DNA of 64,000 nt from Streptomyces sp. AC512_CC834 (GTDB taxonomy: Bacteria > Actinomycetota > Actinomycetes > Streptomycetales > Streptomycetaceae): NCBI RefSeq assembly GCF_019049325.1, contig NZ_JAGMUO010000029.1, forward strand, positions 109,818 through 173,817. Reading direction: 5' to 3'. Below are positions 41,795 through 53,934 of this stretch, in pieces. The first letter of the stretch is position 1; each line of letters starts with the position of its first letter. The notes under the pieces are model-generated. The model did not search any database. It saw only the letters and a list, made by a program, of their open reading frames with translations, and was not told the DNA's origin. A program made the translations under genes and the position numbers.

Positions 41795-43771
41795 TCAGCG
41801 GATGGTGATGGTGACGGTCGACCCCTCGGGAGCCGTGTCCCCGCCGTCCACGGACTGCTTCTTGACGGTGTCGCCGAACAGCCCGAGCAGCCCGCGGTCC
41901 TCGTCCACCTCGAAGCCCGCCTCCTTCAGCTTCTCCTTGGCGTCGTCCACGCTGTCGCCGACCACGTCCGGGACCTCGATCTGCCGGGGGCCCTTGGACA
42001 CCGTGAGGGTCACCGTGTCCCCCTCGGCGGCCCGGCCGCCCGGGTCGGGCGTCTGGCGGGCGACCCGGCCACTGTCGTGCTCCGAGTTCACCCGCTCGTC
42101 GGCGATCTTCACCTTCAGGCCGGCGTCCGTCAGCTCGGTCCTCGCGTCGGCCAGGTCGTCGCCGGTGACGTCGGGGACGTCCACGGGGCTGCCCTTGCTG
42201 ACGACCAGCGCGACCGCCGAGCCCGCGTGCACCGTGGTGCCCGACCGCGGCTTGGTGGAGATGACGAAGCCCCTGGCCACCTCCTCGCTGAAGGCCCGGG
42301 TCACCATACCCGGCTCCAGTCCCTCGTCCTCGAGCAGCGTCCGCGCCTTGTCCAGCTTGTAGCCCGCCACGTCCGGCAGCTTCACGGTGTCGGGACCGTC
42401 GGAGACCGTCAGCGACACGGAGTCGTTCTTGCGGATGCGGTCGCCCACCCCGGGATCGGTGCTGATGACCTTGCCGCGCTCCACGGTGTCGCTGTAGGCG
42501 TGCCGCACCTTGCCGACGTCGAGACCGGTCTCGTCCAGCCGGTCCCGGGCCTGCGCCTCGGTCTTGGACAGCAGCGGCGGCACCTTGGTGAACTGGCCGG
42601 AGTTGATGTACCAGATGCCCGTGCCGACGCCGAGCACCAGCAGGACGGCCACGACGACGGCCAGCGGGCCGCGCCGCAGCCGGGGCCCGCGGCGCCGGGG
42701 CGGGGCCGACGGGGGAGCCGCGAGCCGACTGGTGCGGTCGACCCCGTCCGCGGGGAAGCCGCCGTCCGAGGCGAGGCGACCGTCCGAGCTGTCGCCGTCG
42801 CCCTCGTCCTCGTTGACGGGCAGCGGCCGGGGCATCGTCAGCGCGCGCGGGATCACGCTCGTGCGGTTCTCGGCGCCGTCGTGCTCCGTGGTGAGCGCCT
42901 GCGGCGGCACCGCGTCCAGTTGGTCCGCGCTCAGCGCCTCGCGCGCCTCGCGGGCCCGCGCGAGCAGCGCCACGGCGTCGTGCGGCCGGATCTCCGGGTT
43001 GCGTGCGGTCGCCGAGGCGACCAGTTCGTCCACCTCGTACGCCATCTCCGGCACGGCGGCCGACGGCGGTGGCACGTCCTCGTGGAGGTGCTTGTAGAGC
43101 ACCACCGCGGGCGAGTCCCCGTCGTGCGGCTTGGCGCCGGTCAGCATCTCGTACAGCACGACACCGCACGCGTACACGTCGACCCTGGGGTCGGCGGTGC
43201 CGTGCTCGATCTGCTCGGGCGCCAGATAGGAGACGGTGCCGAGGACGGCACCGGTGGTGCTGGTGACGGTGTCCACGGCGCGGACCAGGCCGAAGTCGGC
43301 GACCTTCACCCGGCCGTCGTCCCCTATGAGCACGTTCTCCGGCTTCATGTCCCGGTGCACGAACCCCGCCCGGTGCGCGGCGCCGAGCGCGGCCAGCACC
43401 GGCTCCAGGATGTCCAGCGCGGCCCGCGGCCGCAGCGCCCCGCGCTCGCGCAGCACGTCCCGCAGGGTGCAGCCCGCGATGTACTCCATGGCCAGGTAGA
43501 CGTACGCACCCTCGGCCCCCTGGTCGAAGACCTGGACGACATTGGGGTGGTCGAGCCGGGCCACCGACTTGGCCTCGCGGATGAACCGCTCGACGAAGGT
43601 GGCGTCGGTCGCGAGCGCCGGGTGCATCACCTTCAGCGCGAGCACGCGGTCCAGGCGGGTGTCCACGGCCCGGTAGACCGTGGCCATCCCGCCGACCGCG
43701 ATCCGCGCCTCGACGCGGTACCGGCCGTCGAGCACCTGCCCGACGAGAGGGTCCTGAAGGGTCGTGTCCAC
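41795..43771 (-). CDS. PASTA-domain Ser/Thr protein kinase (PknB/PknL-like)
   Basis: The 658-aa protein has an N-terminal Hanks kinase domain: a Gly-loop-like GGMATVYRAVD, Lys in LALKVMHP, catalytic HRDMKPEN, DFG in VADFGLVRAVD and GTVSYLAPEQ. A disordered linker, one membrane helix (GPLAVVVAVLLVLGVGTGIW) and four extracellular PASTA repeats follow (first near TKVPPLLSKTEAQAR, then VKLPDVAGY, VDVPDVTGD, IEVPDVVGD). PASTA domains bind muropeptides or lipid II. GTG 43771 is chosen; the longer frame adds an Arg-rich segment. In M. tuberculosis, PknL and its substrate Rv2175c are adjacent; an Rv2175c-type gene is 4 kb away here. Confidence 0.92.
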   Translation of the reverse strand: MDTTLQDPLVGQVLDGRYRVEARIAVGGMATVYRAVDTRLDRVLALKVMHPALATDATFVERFIREAKSVARLDHPNVVQVFDQGAEGAYVYLAMEYIAGCTLRDVLRERGALRPRAALDILEPVLAALGAAHRAGFVHRDMKPENVLIGDDGRVKVADFGLVRAVDTVTSTTGAVLGTVSYLAPEQIEHGTADPRVDVYACGVVLYEMLTGAKPHDGDSPAVVLYKHLHEDVPPPSAAVPEMAYEVDELVASATARNPEIRPHDAVALLARAREAREALSADQLDAVPPQALTTEHDGAENRTSVIPRALTMPRPLPVNEDEGDGDSSDGRLASDGGFPADGVDRTSRLAAPPSAPPRRRGPRLRRGPLAVVVAVLLVLGVGTGIWYINSGQFTKVPPLLSKTEAQARDRLDETGLDVGKVRHAYSDTVERGKVISTDPGVGDRIRKNDSVSLTVSDGPDTVKLPDVAGYKLDKARTLLEDEGLEPGMVTRAFSEEVARGFVISTKPRSGTTVHAGSAVALVVSKGSPVDVPDVTGDDLADARTELTDAGLKVKIADERVNSEHDSGRVARQTPDPGGRAAEGDTVTLTVSKGPRQIEVPDVVGDSVDDAKEKLKEAGFEVDEDRGLLGLFGDTVKKQSVDGGDTAPEGSTVTITIR

Positions 43772-43978
43772 GCAGGCGAGTGTACGAGCCACGACCGACA
43801 CCCCGCGTCGCCGCCCGAAATCGGGGCGGTACTGAAGCGCACCTGTGACGTGCGCGACCCGCCCACGGACGGAGCGCCGCCCACGGCGACGCACCCCCAC
43901 AGGAGAGGCCCACCTCTCATCCGACTGGAAACGGGTGGTGCGCGGGTGGGAGAAAACCCTCAGAACAACGCCCGGCCA

Positions 43979-46232
<2,254 letters not shown>

Positions 46233-46242
46233 GGGCGTCCAG

Positions 46243-46333
46243 CCCCTCCCTTCGCCGGCATGACCCGGATCAGGTTCGTACGGTCGGAGGCCGCCAGCCT
46301 CCCTCTCAGCCCGGTGCGTCCGGGCTCCCGCGA
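46243..46333 (-). promoter_or_regulatory. TPP riboswitch (thi box) controlling thiO-thiS-thiG
   Basis: Read on the - strand, the RNA has the THI-element blocks. CGGGAGCCCGG at the 5' side is followed by GGGCTGAGAGGGAGGC, a variable hairpin (GGCGGCCTCCGACC) and ACCTGATCCGGGTCATGCC, with GGCGAAGGGAGG at the end. CUGAGA and ACCUGAUC are the invariant pyrimidine-binding and pyrophosphate-binding segments. It ends about 10 bases before the thiO ATG, so thiamine pyrophosphate would probably block ribosome access. Confidence 0.97.
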
Positions 46334-46428
46334 GTGCTTTACGTCGCCCACCCTAGCCCGCGGTCCGGCGCACCTGTAAGGGAGCCTCCGCGCCCGGGGG
46401 ACGTTGCGCAGCTCACCGTGCACGAGCG

Positions 46429-46458
46429 CTGACCGACGAATCGTCGGGTGTCTAAGGT
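46429..46458 (+). promoter_or_regulatory. Promoter of the flavoprotein gene, leaderless
   Basis: CTGACC (46429-46434), an 18-base spacer and TAAGGT (46453-46458) lie 6 bases before GTG 46465. Transcription would start at or within a base of the start codon. Confidence 0.45.
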
Positions 46459-46464
46459 GATCAG

Positions 46465-47742
46465 GTGAGCGAGCAGACGCGGGAACGGGAACGGGGACAG
46501 GAACCGGCGGCGGACGCGGAGCGCCGTGTGGTCGTGGTGGGCGCCGGCATGGCGGGCGTGCAGACCGCGGTCGCCCTGCGGGAGCAGGGCTTCACCGGCA
46601 CCGTGACGCTCATCGGCGCGGAGCCGCACCAGCCCTACGACCGTCCACCGCTGTCCAAGGCCGTCCTGCTCGGCACCGCCGAGGGCTCCGCGTTCGACGT
46701 CGACTTCGAGGCACTCGGCATCACCCTGCGGCTCGGCTGCGAGGCCCTGGGCGTCCGCCCCGGCGCGCACGTCCTGGACACCTCCGAGGGCCCCGTGCCG
46801 TACGACGTCCTCGTCCTGGCGACCGGCGCCGAACCGGTCCGGCTCCCGGGCGCCGAGGGCGTGCCCGGCGTGCACCTGCTGCGCACCCTGGACGACGCCG
46901 AGCGGCTGCGCCCGGTGCTTACCCGGCAGCACGACGTCGTGGTCGTCGGGGCGGGCTGGATCGGCGCCGAGTTCGCCACCGCCGCGCGCGAGGCGGGCTG
47001 CGCGGTGACCGTCGTGGAGGCCGCCGACCGGCCCCTCGCCGACGCGCTGCCCGCCGAGGTCGCCGCGCCGATGACCGCCTGGTACGCCGACGCGGGCGCC
47101 GTACTGCGCACCCACGCGCGCGTGCAGCGCGTCGAGCCCGGCGGCCCCGGGGAGCCCTGCCGGGTCGTCCTCGACGACGGCACGCCGCTGCCCGCCGGCG
47201 CGGTCGTCGTCGGCATCGGCGCCCGGCCGGCCACCGCCTGGCTCGCCGGCTCCGGGATCGACCTCGGTGCGTACGGCGACGTCCTGGCCGACGACCGCCT
47301 GCGCACCTGTGCGCCGGACGTCTACGCGGTCGGCGACTGCGCCTCCTTCCCCTCCGGCCGCTACGGCGAGCGGCTGCTGGTGCACCACTGGGACAACGCC
47401 CTCCAGGGCCCGCGCACCGTCGCCGCCGACATCGTCGGCGCCCCCTCGGGCGAGGCCCCGGCGGCCTACGATCCGGTGCCGTACTTCTGGTCCGAGCAGT
47501 TCGGCCGCTTCGTCCAGTACGCGGGTCACCACACGGCCGCCGACACCACCCTTTGGCGCGGCGACCCCGACGGCCCGGCGTGGACGGTCTGCTGGCTGCG
47601 CGAGGGCCGCCTGGTCGCCCTGCTGGCGGTGGGCCGCCCCCGCGACCTGGCACAGGGCAAACGCCTGATCCAGGCGGGTACGACGATGGACCCGGAACTG
47701 CTGGCCGACCCGGCGCGGCCGCTGAAGGCGGCGACGGCGTAG
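46465..47742 (+). CDS. NAD(P)/FAD-dependent ferredoxin-reductase-like protein
   Basis: The 425-aa flavoprotein has two dinucleotide-binding motifs: VVVVGAGMAGVQTAVALREQG for FAD and VVVVGAGWIGAEFATAARE for NAD(P)H. The FAD-contact motif is DVYAVGDCASFPS. A C-terminal reductase-like domain has FWSEQFGRFVQYAG. It belongs to the rubredoxin/ferredoxin reductase group (BenD/PuR-like) that reduces iron-sulfur partners. No ferredoxin gene is adjacent. It diverges from the thi operon and has a leaderless-type promoter. The partner and substrate remain unknown. Confidence 0.88.
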   Translation: MSEQTRERERGQEPAADAERRVVVVGAGMAGVQTAVALREQGFTGTVTLIGAEPHQPYDRPPLSKAVLLGTAEGSAFDVDFEALGITLRLGCEALGVRPGAHVLDTSEGPVPYDVLVLATGAEPVRLPGAEGVPGVHLLRTLDDAERLRPVLTRQHDVVVVGAGWIGAEFATAAREAGCAVTVVEAADRPLADALPAEVAAPMTAWYADAGAVLRTHARVQRVEPGGPGEPCRVVLDDGTPLPAGAVVVGIGARPATAWLAGSGIDLGAYGDVLADDRLRTCAPDVYAVGDCASFPSGRYGERLLVHHWDNALQGPRTVAADIVGAPSGEAPAAYDPVPYFWSEQFGRFVQYAGHHTAADTTLWRGDPDGPAWTVCWLREGRLVALLAVGRPRDLAQGKRLIQAGTTMDPELLADPARPLKAATA

Positions 47743-47811
47743 CCCTGCCTCCGACCGTCGGCTTCCGACTGTCGGTTTCCGACTGTCAGTGGCAGATGGC
47801 AGGCTGGTGAC

Positions 47812-48177
47812 GTGACCGAGATTGACGCAAAGACCGATGCTCTCGTGCCTGACTGGCTCACCGTTCCCGACATCGCCGAGATGCTCGGCGTCGAGGTGAC
47901 CCGCGTACGCCAGCTCATCAAGGAAGGCCAGCTCATCGCCGTACGCCGGGGTGAGAACCGCGCGCTGCACATCCCCGCGGCCTTCATCGATGAGGACAAG
48001 GTCGTCAAGGGCCTGGTCGGGACCCTGACGCTGCTGCGGGACGACGGCTTCAGCGCCGAGGAGATGCTGGAGTGGCTCTTCACGCCCGACCCGAGCCTGC
48101 CCGGCACCCCCGCCCAGGCACTGAGTGAGAACCGCGGTACGGAGGTGAAGCGCCGCGCCCAGGCGCTCGCCGTCTGA
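47812..48177 (+). CDS. Rv2175c-type DNA-binding protein
   Basis: The 121-aa protein has a winged helix-turn-helix-like N-terminal domain (DWLTVPDIAEMLGVEVTRVR, QLIKEGQLIAVRRGENRALH). A helical C-terminus with LVGTLTLLRDDGFSAEEMLEWLF follows. This matches Rv2175c, which in M. tuberculosis binds DNA and is phosphorylated by the Ser/Thr kinase PknL, encoded next to it. A PASTA kinase lies 4 kb to the left here, with the thi operon between. The start is GTG 47812 with a weak ribosome-binding site. Confidence 0.87.
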   Translation: MTEIDAKTDALVPDWLTVPDIAEMLGVEVTRVRQLIKEGQLIAVRRGENRALHIPAAFIDEDKVVKGLVGTLTLLRDDGFSAEEMLEWLFTPDPSLPGTPAQALSENRGTEVKRRAQALAV

Positions 48178-48187
48178 CCCGCCCCAC

Positions 48188-48215
48188 GCACGGCCCGTGG
48201 GCCCGCGGGCCGTGC
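48188..48215 (+). terminator. GC hairpin after the Rv2175c-type gene
   Basis: GCACGGCCCG (48188-48197) pairs with CGGGCCGTGC (48206-48215) over an 8-base loop, starting 11 bases after the stop codon. There is no U-tract, as is common for Streptomyces terminators. Confidence 0.6.
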
Positions 48216-48309
48216 GCCCACGGGTCCCGGGACCGGCCGGGGCCGCGGCCGTATGCCAGAATCTCGCGGCCCGCCGTGGGCCCACGCCAACGACCCGGGG
48301 GACACCCGC

Positions 48310-48969
48310 ATGCCCGACACCGCCCCGATCACCGCCCGTGCCCGGCTCGCCGACGCCCGGCTCTACCTGTGCACGGACGCCCGCCGGAGCCAGGGCGACC
48401 TGCCCGAGTTCCTGGACGCCGTGCTGGCCGGCGGCGTCGACATCGTGCAGTTGCGCGACAAGACCATGGAGGCGGCCGAGGAGCTGGAGCACCTGGCGGT
48501 CTTCGCCGACGCCTGCGCCCGCCACGGCAAGCTCCTCGCGGTCAACGACCGGGCGGACGTCGCGCACGCCGCCCGCGCCGACGTGCTGCACCTCGGGCAG
48601 GGCGACCTCCCGGTGCCGGCCGCCCGGGCGATCCTCGGCGACGGCGTCCTCGTAGGCCGCTCCACGCACGCCGGGGCCGAGGCCGCCGCTGCCGCCGTCC
48701 AGGAGGGCGTGGACTACTTCTGCACCGGTCCCTGCTGGCCGACCCCCACCAAACCCGGCCGTCACGCACCCGGCCTCGACCTGGTCCGCCACACGGCGGC
48801 ACTGGGCACCGACCGTCCCTGGTTCGCCATCGGCGGCATCGACCTCGGCAACCTGGACGAGGTGCTGGAGGCGGGCGCCCGGCGCGTCGTGGTCGTCCGG
48901 GCGATCACCGCGGCGGACGACCCGGGTGCGGCCGCGGCCGAGTTCACCAAGCGACTGCGGCAGGCGTAG
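48310..48969 (+). CDS. thiE: Thiamine-phosphate synthase
   Basis: The 219-aa TIM-barrel protein has ThiE motifs: [17 protein letters not shown] (pyrimidine-pyrophosphate and Mg site), [53 protein letters not shown], and [19 protein letters not shown]. It couples HMP-PP and thiazole phosphate to thiamine phosphate. ATG 48310 has GGGGGA about 7 bases before it. It is on the opposite strand from thiOSG with its own transcript. No second thi box is seen before it. Confidence 0.94.
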   Translation: MPDTAPITARARLADARLYLCTDARRSQGDLPEFLDAVLAGGVDIVQLRDKTMEAAEELEHLAVFADACARHGKLLAVNDRADVAHAARADVLHLGQGDLPVPAARAILGDGVLVGRSTHAGAEAAAAAVQEGVDYFCTGPCWPTPTKPGRHAPGLDLVRHTAALGTDRPWFAIGGIDLGNLDEVLEAGARRVVVVRAITAADDPGAAAAEFTKRLRQA

Positions 48970-49049
48970 GCGGGTGCCGCGGGTGCCGCGGGCATGTGTC
49001 CAAGGGGTGGACAACAACGCGACAATGCGGACAAATGTCCCGCATCCGG

Positions 49050-50008
<959 letters not shown>

Positions 50009-50064
50009 ACCGGCCGCACGTATTTGCGACACACTGCGTAACGGCCACTGGGAGAGGGGCGTAC

Positions 50065-51087
50065 ATGGGCTGGACGGTCCTCTACATCGCGTTCGGCGGC
50101 GTCGCGCTGTGGCTGCTCGGCGAGGTGCTGCTGCAGTACAAGGCGCGGCTGCGCTGGCGGCTGCTCGCCTTCGGCGGCTTCGTCGGCGTCGTCGCCGGTG
50201 TGCTGTTGTCGAACGTGCTCGTCATCGGTCTCGGCGCCGCCGCCTTCGCGGTCGGCCAGACCTACGTCACCCTGTCGTTCCGCCGCGGCTTCGAGGCCGG
50301 GTGGGCGGTCAACGCCCCGTCGAGCCTCGTCGGCAAACGCGGGCGTTCCGAACGGGGCCGCGAGGAACCGGCGTCGGAGGCCTCCGGGCTCGACTCCGCC
50401 GAGGGCGGCCAGGACCACCTCGACGGCTACGACGACCGCGCGCAGGGCCACGCCCCGGGTCAGGACGGCCCGTCGTACGGTCACGACGAGTACGACCGCG
50501 ACGACGTCTTCACCCCGGCCCGCCCCGGCGACCCCACGGCCGCGGAGACCACCGCCCTCTACGAACCGCAGCCCATGCCGGACGACACCGGCTCCTACGG
50601 CGTCTACGCCGACGCCGGCTACGGCACCGACCAGCAGCAGCAGGCACCGGCCGCGGCGGCGCCGGGTGCGGACCAGGCCTACGCGTACGCCTACGACTAC
50701 TCGGGCTACGGGCAGCAGGGGTACGGCTACGACACCGGCGCGCAGCAGCAGTACGCCGCCTACTCCGACCCGTACATCGGCACCCACACCTACGGCGGGG
50801 CGTCGTACGACACCGGGGGCTACGACACGACCGGCGGGCAGCAGCAGTACGGGCAGCAGGGCTACGGGCAGGACCAGTACGCCACCGGCACGCCCGGCGG
50901 GTACGGCGGCGAGACCCCGGCCGGCGGCGTGTGGGTGCCGCAGCAGCGCAGCACCGACGACCCCTACGGCGGCGAACTCCCGCCGGAGCAGCAGTACCCC
51001 TACCAGGGCAACGGCCAGACGCAGGACCAGGGCCAGGGTCAGAACCAGGGCCAGAACCAGGGCTACGACGAGCAGTACCGCTTCTGA
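50065..51087 (+). CDS. Membrane protein with Tyr/Gly/Gln-rich low-complexity tail
   Basis: The 340-aa protein has two N-terminal membrane segments (residues about 3-19 and 33-70). A charged spacer and a tail of about 190 residues rich in Tyr, Gly, Gln, Asp and Thr follow. The tail has repeated motifs (YGQQGYGYDTG, QQQYAAYSDP, GQQQYGQQGYGQDQY, QGQGQNQGQNQGY). Such composition resembles prion-like, condensate-forming tails, and many Tyr lie in YG or YD contexts. The end is YDEQYRF. ATG 50065 has GGGAGAGGGG upstream. No family with a known role is recognised; it is a Streptomyces conserved membrane protein. Confidence 0.8.
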   Translation: MGWTVLYIAFGGVALWLLGEVLLQYKARLRWRLLAFGGFVGVVAGVLLSNVLVIGLGAAAFAVGQTYVTLSFRRGFEAGWAVNAPSSLVGKRGRSERGREEPASEASGLDSAEGGQDHLDGYDDRAQGHAPGQDGPSYGHDEYDRDDVFTPARPGDPTAAETTALYEPQPMPDDTGSYGVYADAGYGTDQQQQAPAAAAPGADQAYAYAYDYSGYGQQGYGYDTGAQQQYAAYSDPYIGTHTYGGASYDTGGYDTTGGQQQYGQQGYGQDQYATGTPGGYGGETPAGGVWVPQQRSTDDPYGGELPPEQQYPYQGNGQTQDQGQGQNQGQNQGYDEQYRF

Positions 51088-51124
51088 CGACCCGTCCGGC
51101 GCCCGGTGACCGGTCCCCGACCGC

Positions 51125-52627
51125 TCACCGGGAGCCGCGGAACTCCGGTCCCTCCACCACCAGTCCGGCGACCAGCGCGCCCGACATGCCCGCGTGGGGG
51201 AGCCCCCCGCCGGGGTGCGACCAGCCGCCCACCGTGAACAGGCCGCCCGTGCGCGTGCCGTTCGCCGGGTGCAGCAGCCGTCCGCCGGCCCCCGCGAGCG
51301 CCGGCACCGGAATCGCGCCGTCCGCCACACCGGTGGCCGCCGCGACGTCGGCCGGGGTACGCACCTCGTGCCACAGGAGACGGTCGCGCAGGCCGGGCAC
51401 CGCACGCTCGGCGGCCTCGACGAGACGCTCGGCGCGGTCCTCCCGGTCCGGCCCGTCGCCGCCCGCGGGCACCACCGAGGAGACGGTGACCGCCTCGTGG
51501 TCCGCGTCCGGCACCAGCGCCGGGTCCTCGGGCCGCACCACGGTGACGGTCGGACGCGAGGGCATGCGGGGTGCCGCGCCGAACAGCGCGTCCAACTCGG
51601 CGTCCCGGTCCGGCGCGTGAACCACCGTCCGGTGCGCCGTCCCCTGCGGGCGACCGCCGCGCAGCGCCAGCAGCACCGTCAGCCGGCTCGCCCCGTCGCG
51701 CCGCGGCGGCACCTCGCCCCCGCCCCGCACCGGCGATCCACCGCAGAGGCGGTCCAGCACGCCCGGCGCCACCCCGGCGACCACGAACTCGGCCTCCGCC
51801 ACGGCCCCTTCGGCCAGCTCTACGCCCGCCACCCGGCCGTCCTTCTCGACGATTCCCGTGACCTCGGCCCCGAAGCGGAACTCGACCCGGCGGGCCAGGC
51901 ACCGCTCGTACACCGCCCGCGCCAGCTCCCGCAGGCCGCCGCCGCGCACGTACCACATACCGAAGGCGTACTCCATGTACGGCAGCACGGCGCTGTTCGC
52001 CGGGGCGGTCCGGGGGTCCAGGCCGTACGCCAGGGCGTGGCTCTCCAGCAGGGCGGCGAGCCGGGCGTCGCGCAGCTCCCACGCACCGACCTCGGCGAGC
52101 GTGCCGGCCCTGCGGGTGCGCAGCAGCCGCTTGTGCGGGACCGCCGGATAGGGCTCGCGCTCGGCCAGCACCTCCCAGTTCGGCCAGAGTGGCTCCTCCA
52201 GGAGCGGGCGGCGCGTCCGGTCCCAGGTCTCGCGGGCCCGCACCAGGAAGTCGCCCCAGCGCTGCCCGGCCGCCGGGCCGAGTGCCGCGTCCAGGGCGGC
52301 GACGACACCGGCCCGCGAGGCGTTCGGCAGCGAGACCTCCGTGCCGTCGGCGAACACGTGCCGGGACGACGGGTCGACCTGGACCAGCTCGACGCGGGAC
52401 TCCAGCGGCTCCTTGCCGGTCTTCACGAACAGATCGCGCCAGACCGCGGGCAGCGGGAGCAGACCGGGACCGGTGTCGAAGGAGAACCCGTCCCGCTCGA
52501 AGCGGCCCAGGGCTCCGCCGTACGTCCCCGTCCGCTCGTGGACCACCACCCGGTGGCCCGCGACGGCCAGCCGGGCGGCGGCCGCCATCGCGCCCATCCC
52601 GGCGCCGATCACCGCAATCCGTGCCAT
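51125..52627 (-). CDS. Phytoene-desaturase-like FAD-dependent oxidoreductase
   Basis: The 500-aa protein starts with RIAVIGAGMGAMAAAARLAV and ERTGTYGGALGRFERDGFSF, the CrtI/COQ-type FAD-binding beginning. The C-terminus LFTVGGWSHPGGGLPHAGMS is the desaturase/amine-oxidase signature. The family includes carotenoid desaturases and isomerases. No carotenoid cluster is adjacent, so substrate is open. It reads leftward from ATG 52627, 150 bases from a MacR-like palindrome, with four 14-base near-repeats in its upstream region. The spacing suggests control by the MacRS system. Confidence 0.82.
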   Translation of the reverse strand: MARIAVIGAGMGAMAAAARLAVAGHRVVVHERTGTYGGALGRFERDGFSFDTGPGLLPLPAVWRDLFVKTGKEPLESRVELVQVDPSSRHVFADGTEVSLPNASRAGVVAALDAALGPAAGQRWGDFLVRARETWDRTRRPLLEEPLWPNWEVLAEREPYPAVPHKRLLRTRRAGTLAEVGAWELRDARLAALLESHALAYGLDPRTAPANSAVLPYMEYAFGMWYVRGGGLRELARAVYERCLARRVEFRFGAEVTGIVEKDGRVAGVELAEGAVAEAEFVVAGVAPGVLDRLCGGSPVRGGGEVPPRRDGASRLTVLLALRGGRPQGTAHRTVVHAPDRDAELDALFGAAPRMPSRPTVTVVRPEDPALVPDADHEAVTVSSVVPAGGDGPDREDRAERLVEAAERAVPGLRDRLLWHEVRTPADVAAATGVADGAIPVPALAGAGGRLLHPANGTRTGGLFTVGGWSHPGGGLPHAGMSGALVAGLVVEGPEFRGSR

Positions 52628-52666
52628 GCCAGGGACCTTATCCGCCGCCACCGACAGTCCCGCCCC

Positions 52667-52722
52667 TGAGCACCGGTCCCTGAGTACCGGTCCCTGGGTA
52701 CCGGTCCCTGAGTACCGGGACG
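52667..52722. repeat. Four 14-base tandem repeats resembling MacR half-sites
   Basis: TGAGCACCGGTCCC (52667), TGAGTACCGGTCCC (52681), TGGGTACCGGTCCC (52695) and TGAGTACCGGGACG (52709) follow each other without gaps. TGAGTAC is one half of the MacR-type operator found in full at 52777. They lie 40-95 bases upstream of the flavoprotein start, on its promoter side. Confidence 0.8.
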
Positions 52723-52776
52723 GGCGTACGGGTGACCGGCCGGTGACCGGTGGCGGTGGGCCCGGGTGCGCAGGGC

Positions 52777-52792
52777 TGAGTATCCGTACTCA
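52777..52792. promoter_or_regulatory. MacR-like operator palindrome
   Basis: TGAGTATCCGTACTCA differs by one base from the perfect palindrome TGAGTACnnGTACTCA, which I recall as the MacR binding consensus. It lies 150 bases before the flavoprotein ATG on the - strand. The gene for a MacR-like regulator is in this same window. Confidence 0.65.
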
Positions 52793-53119
52793 GAGCGGTA
52801 GATGAGTACGCGCGCGGATAGGCCCCGACCTGCGGGAACGAGAGAGTGGAGACACGGAGAGGGGCACGGCTCCGGAACCGGCGGCACGGGGCGCCGGAAC
52901 GGAGCCGGGCCCGCGATCCGCTCCTTCCGCCGACCGCGGTCGGCGGAAGCGAGGCACGGGGGATCCCGGGGGAACGTCCGGCGACGGGCGTTCCGACGGG
53001 GGGACGTACGGGGGAGCAGGAGAAGGCGCCGGTCCGACGGCGGCCCGCGGGGGACGCGGCCACCACGGGCCGGCGTTCTTCATGCCCGGCGGGTGGCCCC
53101 GGGGGCGGTGTCCGTCGCC
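52793..53119. other. Rest of the spacer: 26-base palindrome and no gene
   Basis: A 26-base perfect palindrome, 52924-52949 (arms CTTCCGCCGACCG and its complement), may be the TetR gene terminator or an operator. The remaining sequence holds no credible ORF: the long + and - frames crossing it lack ribosome-binding sites and continue antisense to the TetR gene or through repeats. Confidence 0.5.
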
Positions 53120-53749
53120 TCAGGGGCGGCCACTCACGCGCCCCTGGAGCAGTCGCGACAGCGCGGCGTGCACGTCGTCGAGCGAGCGCTCCGGCTGGAA
53201 CGACTGCCAGTCCAGCGCGGCCACCAGGACCATGCCGACCAGCGCGGCGGCGGTCAGCGGCACGTCGATCTCCGCACTGAACTCCTCGCTCGCCACGCCC
53301 TCGCGCAGCACGCCCTCCACCACCGCCACGGCCTCCTGCCGGACCACCAGCAGCGTGGACTGCCAGGCCCGGTTGGTGCGCCACAGTTCCGCCACGTAGA
53401 GCTGGGTGAAGGCCGGATAGCGGTCGATGAAGACGAGCCCCGCGCGGATCATCGCGTCCAGGGCGTCGACCCGGCCGCGGCCCTCCCGGGCCGTTCGCTC
53501 GGCGGCCTCGCGCAGCGAGGCGGTGAGGAGTCCGACGCCGTGCCGCAGCAGCTCCTCGAAGAGGACGGACTTGCTGGCGAAGTTGTAGTAGACCGTGCCC
53601 TTCGCGACCCCGGCCCGCTCGGCGATCTCGTCCACGGTGGTGGCCGAGAAGCCCTGCTCGGCGATGAGGGTGACCGCCGCCTCGTAGAGCTTCTGCCGGG
53701 TGGCCTCGCGACGGCCGCCTGCCTGCGGGGCGGCGCTGCTGCTTTCCAT
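53120..53749 (-). CDS. TetR-family transcriptional regulator
   Basis: The 209-aa protein has the N-terminal TetR helix-turn-helix (AAVTLIAEQGFSATTVDEIA, ERAGVAKGTVYYNFASKSVL). A helical ligand domain follows, with LDAMIRAGLVFIDRYPAF and WRTNRAWQSTLLVV. It would be a ligand-responsive repressor; the ligand is not predictable. ATG 53749 (MESSSAAPQAGG) is favoured because the helix-turn-helix then begins about 20 residues in. The neighbouring HEPN gene is divergent. Other targets could be the CrtI-like flavoprotein. Confidence 0.88.
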   Translation of the reverse strand: MESSSAAPQAGGRREATRQKLYEAAVTLIAEQGFSATTVDEIAERAGVAKGTVYYNFASKSVLFEELLRHGVGLLTASLREAAERTAREGRGRVDALDAMIRAGLVFIDRYPAFTQLYVAELWRTNRAWQSTLLVVRQEAVAVVEGVLREGVASEEFSAEIDVPLTAAALVGMVLVAALDWQSFQPERSLDDVHAALSRLLQGRVSGRP

Positions 53750-53934
53750 GGTCCCGATTCTCACAGCACCCTGCCGGGCGATGTCACCGCAGGGCCCGCA
53801 CTCCCGGCCGAACCGAACGGACGATCGAAACAAAAGCCCAGGTCAGAACGGATTGTCAGTGCCATACCTCACGATGGGCACATACGGCACCTCTTGCCGG
53901 GGCGTGCCGTCACGGAGACGACAGGAGGATCGTC

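Noticed and set aside
46243..46333. Possible second function of the thi box region as an ORF on the + strand
   Set aside because: The sequence matches the TPP riboswitch in all conserved blocks; + strand frames here lack start signals.
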